Of a stretch of DNA of 64,000 nt, positions 61,377 through 64,000 are shown piece after piece. Both the position numbers and the translations under genes were made by a program. Source of the DNA: an uncultured Bacteroidota bacterium. GTDB lineage: Bacteria; Bacteroidota; Bacteroidia; Bacteroidales; SZUA-534. Position 1 is the stretch's first letter. Every line of letters starts with the position of its first letter. Location: contig CAMKOM010000002.1 of assembly GCA_946414435.1 (NCBI GenBank), positions 124,001 through 188,000 of the forward strand, read 5' to 3'. Below the pieces are notes generated by a model, which saw nothing but the letters and a program-made list of their open reading frames with translations, was not told where the DNA came from and did not search any database.

Positions 61377-62405
61377 ATGATTAGCAAATACATAAAAGAA
61401 CTGATACCCGGCAATTCGCGGATTATAATTCCCGATTTCGGTGCATTCATGATTCAGGACACCCCGAGTGGTAAAGTGATATCGTTCAACGATTTCTTGA
61501 AATTCAACGACAGTGTTTTGCTCAACAAGATAATCACAAGTGAGAAGGTTGATTCTGCCAAAGGCAAGGAGTCTATCAAGGCTTATATAGCAGAGATTGA
61601 AGCTGCTTTTAAGGCTGGTGAGAACTTCGCTGTTGAAGGTGTCGGCTATTTGTCGAAAGACGGACAGAATAACATTAACTTCGAGCAAGATGAGAACGCC
61701 AAAGGCAAGAGCAAACCTAAAACTGCCGCCAAACCAAAAGCAGAGCCGAAGGTTGAGGAAGTGAAACCCAAAGCCGCATCAGTAGCTGCACCAAAAGTTG
61801 AGCCAATAAAGGCAGAGACACCAAAGGCTCCGGCAGCCGAGCCAAAACCTCAGACCGTGCCGCAACCAGCAGCAGCACCTAAAACAAGTACCTATATTAA
61901 CAACAGTTATACAAATAATAAAATGGAAATAAAAACTAAGAACAATAAGACGCTTACTACCGTCTTAATCATCGTTGCAGCATTAGTAATTGTTGGCGTT
62001 CTTGTATGGATGGCCATCGATTTTAACTGGTTCGGACCGTTTAAAACGGCCAAAGAAGCTCCGGCTCCAATTGAAGTTATTGACACCACTCCGGCTATTG
62101 ATTCTACAGCTCTTGCCGACACGGTTGAAGTGACAGTAGAAGACCCCGAACCAGTGATTGTTTCGGAACCTGTTGATCTTGGTTCTAAACCTTGCCACAT
62201 TATTGCAGGCAGTTTCCAAGTTGAGTCGAACGCACAGCGATTCCAAGACGACATGCGCAGTCGCGGTTACGATGCACAAATCATAACTCGCAACACGGGT
62301 TATTATTATGTCAGCATCAAACAGTTCGATACTCGTGCTGAGGCTGTTGCCGAATGGCGTAACATGACAATCGACAATCCGAATCTCTGGATTTTGATTA
62401 AATAA
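61377..62405 (+). CDS. HU-like domain plus SPOR domain membrane protein
   Basis: 342 residues from ATG 61377 (the longer frame overlaps the promoter). Residues about 1-105 form an IHF/HU-like domain (YIKELIPGNSRIIIPDFGAFMI, VEGVGYLSKDG), then a Lys/Pro/Ala-rich spacer (about 110-170). A transmembrane helix spans about 192-214 (VLIIVAALVIVGVLVWMAI), followed by an acidic linker and a C-terminal SPOR domain (about 262-342: CHIIAGSFQVESNAQRFQDD, NTGYYYVSIKQF). SPOR domains bind denuded peptidoglycan at division sites. The design links a cytoplasmic HU-like domain to a periplasmic SPOR domain. Confidence 0.85.
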   Translation: MISKYIKELIPGNSRIIIPDFGAFMIQDTPSGKVISFNDFLKFNDSVLLNKIITSEKVDSAKGKESIKAYIAEIEAAFKAGENFAVEGVGYLSKDGQNNINFEQDENAKGKSKPKTAAKPKAEPKVEEVKPKAASVAAPKVEPIKAETPKAPAAEPKPQTVPQPAAAPKTSTYINNSYTNNKMEIKTKNNKTLTTVLIIVAALVIVGVLVWMAIDFNWFGPFKTAKEAPAPIEVIDTTPAIDSTALADTVEVTVEDPEPVIVSEPVDLGSKPCHIIAGSFQVESNAQRFQDDMRSRGYDAQIITRNTGYYYVSIKQFDTRAEAVAEWRNMTIDNPNLWILIK

Positions 62406-62419
62406 TGTGTATCAATATT

Positions 62420-62460
62420 AAAAAAGGCTTCAAACATATGTTTGAAGCCTTTTTTGTTTG
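62420..62460. terminator. Bidirectional Rho-independent terminator
   Basis: A long perfect palindrome centred on CATATG (62435-62440), arms AAAAAGGCTTCAAA and TTTGAAGCCTTTTT, with A and T runs on both sides. It serves both the HU/SPOR gene and the minus-strand rnhA–purN–tsaE run. Confidence 0.9.
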
Positions 62461-62496
62461 GTATAAGGTAAATAAGTTATTTTATCAGTTCGCCGT

Positions 62497-62907
62497 CTAG
62501 CAAATTTCCAAAAACCTGCTGTCATCATCGTTAATACTGATTTTGACAGTTGTAAAATGCTCAGGCATAAGCTCTTCAATCTTCTCGGGCCACTCAACAA
62601 AGCAGTAGTCATCGCCAAAGAAATAGTCTTCGTAGCCAAGGTTGAAAGCTTCCTCAAGATTTTTGATTCGGTAGAAATCAAAGTGAAAAATGCGGCCGGC
62701 CGCTGAGTTGTACTCGTTGATGATTGCAAACGAAGGACTTGATACTGTGTCGGTTGTGCCAAGCTGCTCGCACAAGGCTTTGATGAAGGTTGTCTTGCCT
62801 GCACCCATCGGGCCATAGAATGCAAAATGCCGCTTGTTCCCCACGGCCGCAAGAAACTCTTTTGCAGCAGAGTCGATGTCGTTCAGGTTGTTTATCTTGA
62901 TTAACAT
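62497..62907 (-). CDS. tsaE: tRNA threonylcarbamoyladenosine biosynthesis ATPase
   Basis: 136 residues: Walker A GPMGAGKTTFIKAL (about 32-45), TVSSPSFAIINEY (about 55-67), FHFDFYRIK (Walker B-like) and FVEWPEKIEEL, the complete TsaE signature. It supports TsaBD in t6A modification of ANN-decoding tRNAs. Follows purN by about 50 bases. Confidence 0.95.
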   Translation of the reverse strand: MLIKINNLNDIDSAAKEFLAAVGNKRHFAFYGPMGAGKTTFIKALCEQLGTTDTVSSPSFAIINEYNSAAGRIFHFDFYRIKNLEEAFNLGYEDYFFGDDYCFVEWPEKIEELMPEHFTTVKISINDDDSRFLEIC

Positions 62908-62959
62908 TGGTTTAGGTGTTAGGTGTTAGTCTCATTCAATCCTTCACGCATTCAATTAA

Positions 62960-63571
62960 TCAATCCTTGCCTATCGGTTCCACTGCCACAACGCGTTCAA
63001 AATCGCGGCCGAGAATCATGTCTTCAATCACCTTCGGGTAGAATTTATACTCAAGCGCGTGCACTTTCTGTGCCACTTTTTCCGCATTGTCGAGCGGCTC
63101 AACACGAATTTTGGCCTGAAAAACGGTTGTGCCTTGGTCGTAGTTGGTGTCAATGGTATGGATGGTTATGCCCGACTCTTTCTCGTGCGCCGCAACCACA
63201 GCCTCGTGAACCTTGTCGCCGTACATTCCCTTGCCGCCAAACTTTGGCAGCAGCGACGGGTGGATATTCAGAATCTTGCCATCGTACTCGTTTACAATAC
63301 TTTCGGGCAGCAAAACCAAAAAACCGGCCAGAATAACCCAATCGGTTTTCAACTCGCGAAGCAGATTGAGCAGTTTGTCGGTGCCAACCATATCGGCGCG
63401 GCTCATCACATACGACGGAACACGCAGATATTTAGCGCGCTCCAGCACGTAAGCGTCGGCTTTGTTCGAGATTATTGCGGCAACCTCAACCGCATCGGAA
63501 TGCGAGAAGTATTTCACTATGTTTTCAGCATTCGAGCCTGAACCCGAAGCCAGTATTGCAAGACGTATCAT
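62960..63571 (-). CDS. purN: Phosphoribosylglycinamide formyltransferase
   Basis: Third step of purine synthesis, using 10-formyl-THF. 203 residues: LASGSGSNAENIVKYF near 6-21 (phosphate loop), VILAGFLVLLPESIV, catalytic region LNIHPSLLPKFGGKGMYG (Asn-His) and the Asp in NYDQGTTVFQ. Its ATG overlaps the rnhA stop by four bases. Confidence 0.95.
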   Translation of the reverse strand: MIRLAILASGSGSNAENIVKYFSHSDAVEVAAIISNKADAYVLERAKYLRVPSYVMSRADMVGTDKLLNLLRELKTDWVILAGFLVLLPESIVNEYDGKILNIHPSLLPKFGGKGMYGDKVHEAVVAAHEKESGITIHTIDTNYDQGTTVFQAKIRVEPLDNAEKVAQKVHALEYKFYPKVIEDMILGRDFERVVAVEPIGKD

Positions 63572-64000
63572 ATTGTTAAAGTATTGTCGTTCTGTTGGTT
63601 TTCATAACCATCGTCAATCAGTGTGGGCGCAGCCGATGCGGCAACAGCCAGTTGGTCGCAGCGCTCGTTGAGCGGAATACCATCGTGCCCTTTAACCCAT
63701 TGGAACACAACATGGTGCCGATTGTAAACGCGCCAGAAGCGCATCCAAAGGTCGGGGTTTTTCTTGCCCTTGAAGCCTTTTTTAATCCAGCCTTCGAGCC
63801 AGTGCTTCTCAACAGCGTCAACCACATAGCGCGAGTCGGAATAAATCAGCACATCGCAGCCATCGTTTTTCAGTGCCTCCAGACCTTTGATGACAGCCAG
63901 CAGTTCCATCCGGTTGTTGGTTGTCAGGCGGAAACCTTCCGAAAGCTCTTTGCTGTGCGGCCCATAAGTTAGCACAACGCCGTAGCCACCCGGCCCGGGA
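63568..64000 (-). CDS. rnhA: Ribonuclease HI (5' partial)
   Basis: Truncated by the window end; the start lies beyond 64000. The visible frame reads PGPGGYGVVLTYGPH, then TTNNRMELLAVIKGLEAL (catalytic Glu), IYSDSRYVVDAVEKHWLEGW (catalytic Asp), KKNPDLWMRFW, VFQWVKGHDGIPLNERCDQLAVAAS (His and last Asp). Three of the four DEDD residues are visible; the first lies outside. It removes RNA from RNA/DNA hybrids. Its stop overlaps the purN ATG by four bases. Confidence 0.93.
   Translation of the reverse strand, partial: PGPGGYGVVLTYGPHSKELSEGFRLTTNNRMELLAVIKGLEALKNDGCDVLIYSDSRYVVDAVEKHWLEGWIKKGFKGKKNPDLWMRFWRVYNRHHVVFQWVKGHDGIPLNERCDQLAVAASAAPTLIDDGYENQQNDNTLTI

Noticed and set aside
1..64000. tRNA, rRNA, transposase or prophage genes
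   Set aside because: None recognised by eye on either strand; no IS-like terminal repeats flanking a transposase frame.

Overview
The window reads as a chromosomal segment of a Gram-negative member of the phylum Bacteroidota, most likely order Bacteroidales. The evidence is the gene order nusB–DUF1573–yajC–ybbR–coaE, gpsA–pgi, a SusC-like plug protein, Porin_10-type and Porin_O_P-type porins, a BT_3928-family protein upstream of tpiA, a BspA-type leucine-rich-repeat protein, lipid A genes (lpxK, lpxH), and recurrent TAnnTTTG -7 promoter boxes with weak Shine-Dalgarno sequences. I see no rRNA, tRNA, CRISPR array, transposase or phage gene.

Layout. 1-10.3 kb (+): 3' part of a surface beta-helix/LRR protein, an ApbE lipoprotein, a metallo-beta-lactamase-fold lipoprotein, two porins and a TPR/SpoIIE phosphatase. 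10.5-18.7 kb (-): two tandem copies of a two-gene module, a YfiR-like (DUF4154) periplasmic protein followed by a ~1070-residue TonB-dependent receptor. This is the most unusual region. 19.3-24.9 kb: an rRNA methyltransferase, then a tight minus-strand run gpsA–pgi–polyprenyl-phosphate mannosyltransferase–pyrC. 25-31 kb: a multi-hairpin intergenic element, an XRE regulator divergent from a lipoprotein with repeated operator-like palindromes, thiL, a second TPR/SpoIIE phosphatase and manC. 31.1-34.5 kb: a LysR regulator divergent from metE with a good LysR box between them. 34.6-41.7 kb (-): an orphan plug-domain protein, lpxK–sppA, two unknown exported proteins, lpxH and a TlpA-like lipoprotein. 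41.8-45.3 kb (+): a phased TTAAC array with a possible small RNA, then four small exported proteins, two of which share a duplicated leader. 45.4-55.1 kb (-): tpiA, BT_3928 family, YraN, LdcA, a TerB/DnaJ protein, coaE, ybbR, yajC, DUF1573, nusB and a His-rich CDF metal exporter. 55.3-60.3 kb (+): an AddB-like nuclease and an ECF sigma operon. 60.3-64 kb: cdaA, a HU/SPOR protein, tsaE, purN and a partial rnhA.

Functionally the window mixes housekeeping (central carbon, pyrimidine, purine, thiamine, methionine and CoA metabolism, lipid A, transcription and secretion factors) with envelope functions (porins, TonB receptors, lipoproteins, signal peptide peptidase). c-di-AMP synthesis appears as cdaA and a YbbR/CdaR-like gene 9 kb apart. 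All functional names come from recognisable motifs read by eye. No database search was run.
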